A stretch of DNA of 64,000 bases. It comes from Frigoribacterium sp. Leaf415 (lineage in GTDB: Bacteria > Actinomycetota > Actinomycetes > Actinomycetales > Microbacteriaceae). Below the pieces are notes generated by a model that ran no database searches, was not told where the DNA came from, and worked only from the letters and a program-made list of their open reading frames with translations. Shown here in pieces: positions 63,660 to 64,000 of this stretch. Where the stretch lies: contig NZ_LMQR01000001.1 of assembly GCF_001424645.1 (NCBI RefSeq), positions 1,171,301-1,235,300 on the forward strand, written 5' to 3'. The first letter of the stretch is position 1. The number at the start of each line of letters is the position of its first letter. The translations under genes were made by a program, and so were the position numbers.

Positions 63660-64000
63660 ATCCCGGGGGGCCCTCCACGCGGCCGACAAACTCGCCTTCC
63701 TGCTGTCGCTCGTCCCCTGGCTCATGGACCACGAGCGCGTCAGCGTGGCCGAGGCCGCCGCCCACTTCGGCGTGAGCGTGGCCGAGATCCGTCGTGCGGT
63801 CGAGCTCATCGCCGTCTCGGGCATCCCCGGCGAGACCACCCAGTACCAGCACGGCGACCTCTTCGACATCGCCTGGGACGACTTCGAGCAGAACGACGTC
63901 ATCGTGCTGACCAACCTCGTCGCCATCGACGACTCGCCGCGGTTCTCGGCTCGCGAGGCCGCCGCGCTCATCGCCGGGCTGCAGTACCTGTCGTCGCTGC
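63652..64000 (+). CDS. pafC: WYL-domain regulator PafC, N-terminal part (runs off window)
   Basis: First 116 residues of PafC, starting at GTG 63652 behind GGAGG. The N-terminal HTH (VSVAEAAAHFGVSVAEIRRAVELIA) is present; the WYL domain lies beyond the window. It overlaps the end of pafB, so equal production of the two subunits is likely. Confidence 0.92.
   Translation, partial: MAESRGALHAADKLAFLLSLVPWLMDHERVSVAEAAAHFGVSVAEIRRAVELIAVSGIPGETTQYQHGDLFDIAWDDFEQNDVIVLTNLVAIDDSPRFSAREAAALIAGLQYLSSL

Overview
The window is a very GC-rich, gene-dense, IS-free chromosomal segment from an actinobacterium, most likely of the family Microbacteriaceae (Curtobacterium/Frigoribacterium/Clavibacter-like). 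The evidence is the mycothiol ligase MshC, the Pup-locus neighbours PAC2-TrmI-PafBC, an actinobacterial SufB-SufD-Rieske-SufC-SufT operon, a GT4-type glycogen synthase, frequent GTG starts, ATGA/GTGA overlaps and many probable leaderless mRNAs. I place the family with moderate confidence and do not name a genus.

Layout. 1-5.3 kb: pentose-phosphate genes tkt-tal (tal cut by the window edge), then heme O synthase ctaB, a GNAT acetyltransferase and heme A synthase ctaA. 5.6-9.8 kb: suf Fe-S assembly operon closed by a perfect terminator. 9.8-13.7 kb: bioY, an ABC-F ATPase, and a minus-strand run DUF3099-small Cys protein-SURF1. 13.9-19.0 kb: fabG, serB, divergent glycogen genes glgC/glgA, a lone ABC ATPase and zinc-free ribosomal protein L31 (rpmE2). 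19.1-27.5 kb: exonuclease and treS, then a hydrolase-glycosyltransferase pair, a histidine phosphatase with a sirtuin, and an rRNA/tRNA methyltransferase with a D,D-carboxypeptidase. 27.5-33.6 kb: divergent SGNH hydrolase and acyl-CoA dehydrogenase, DNA polymerase IV, an SF2 helicase and two uncharacterised convergent genes. 33.7-39.4 kb: a five-gene envelope-polymer operon (sugar transferase, GT4, CDP-alcohol phosphotransferase, Wzz-like protein, cytidylyltransferase) preceded by about 640 bp of structured non-coding DNA. 40.1-43.8 kb: osmoprotectant ABC importer. 44-50.7 kb: a flavin monooxygenase, two MFS transporters, a TetR repressor next to its operator, NDH-2 and a repeat-containing acidic peptide. 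50.8-52.97 kb: aldo/keto reductase, esterase and tRNA-Leu(GAG). 53-64 kb: M20 peptidase, uppP, mshC, a two-component system, PAC2 protein, HAD phosphatase, trmI, an FKBP-like lipoprotein, pafB and the start of pafC.

Four observations stand out. (1) The 14-mer AGGAGGCGCGGGTC and its 9-base core GGAGGCGCG are strongly over-represented on both strands, in several reading frames, and as inverted pairs inside terminators, which resembles the distribution of DNA uptake sequences. (2) The order uppP-mshC-PAC2-trmI-pafBC is that of mycobacteria, but the Pup-proteasome genes that normally lie between trmI and pafB are absent. (3) The envelope operon couples nucleotide activation with CDP-alcohol transfer and a Wzz protein whose nucleotide site looks degenerate. 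(4) About fifteen genes show a TANNNT box 6-8 nt before the start codon; in three cases the stop codon of the gene upstream supplies the first three bases of that box.
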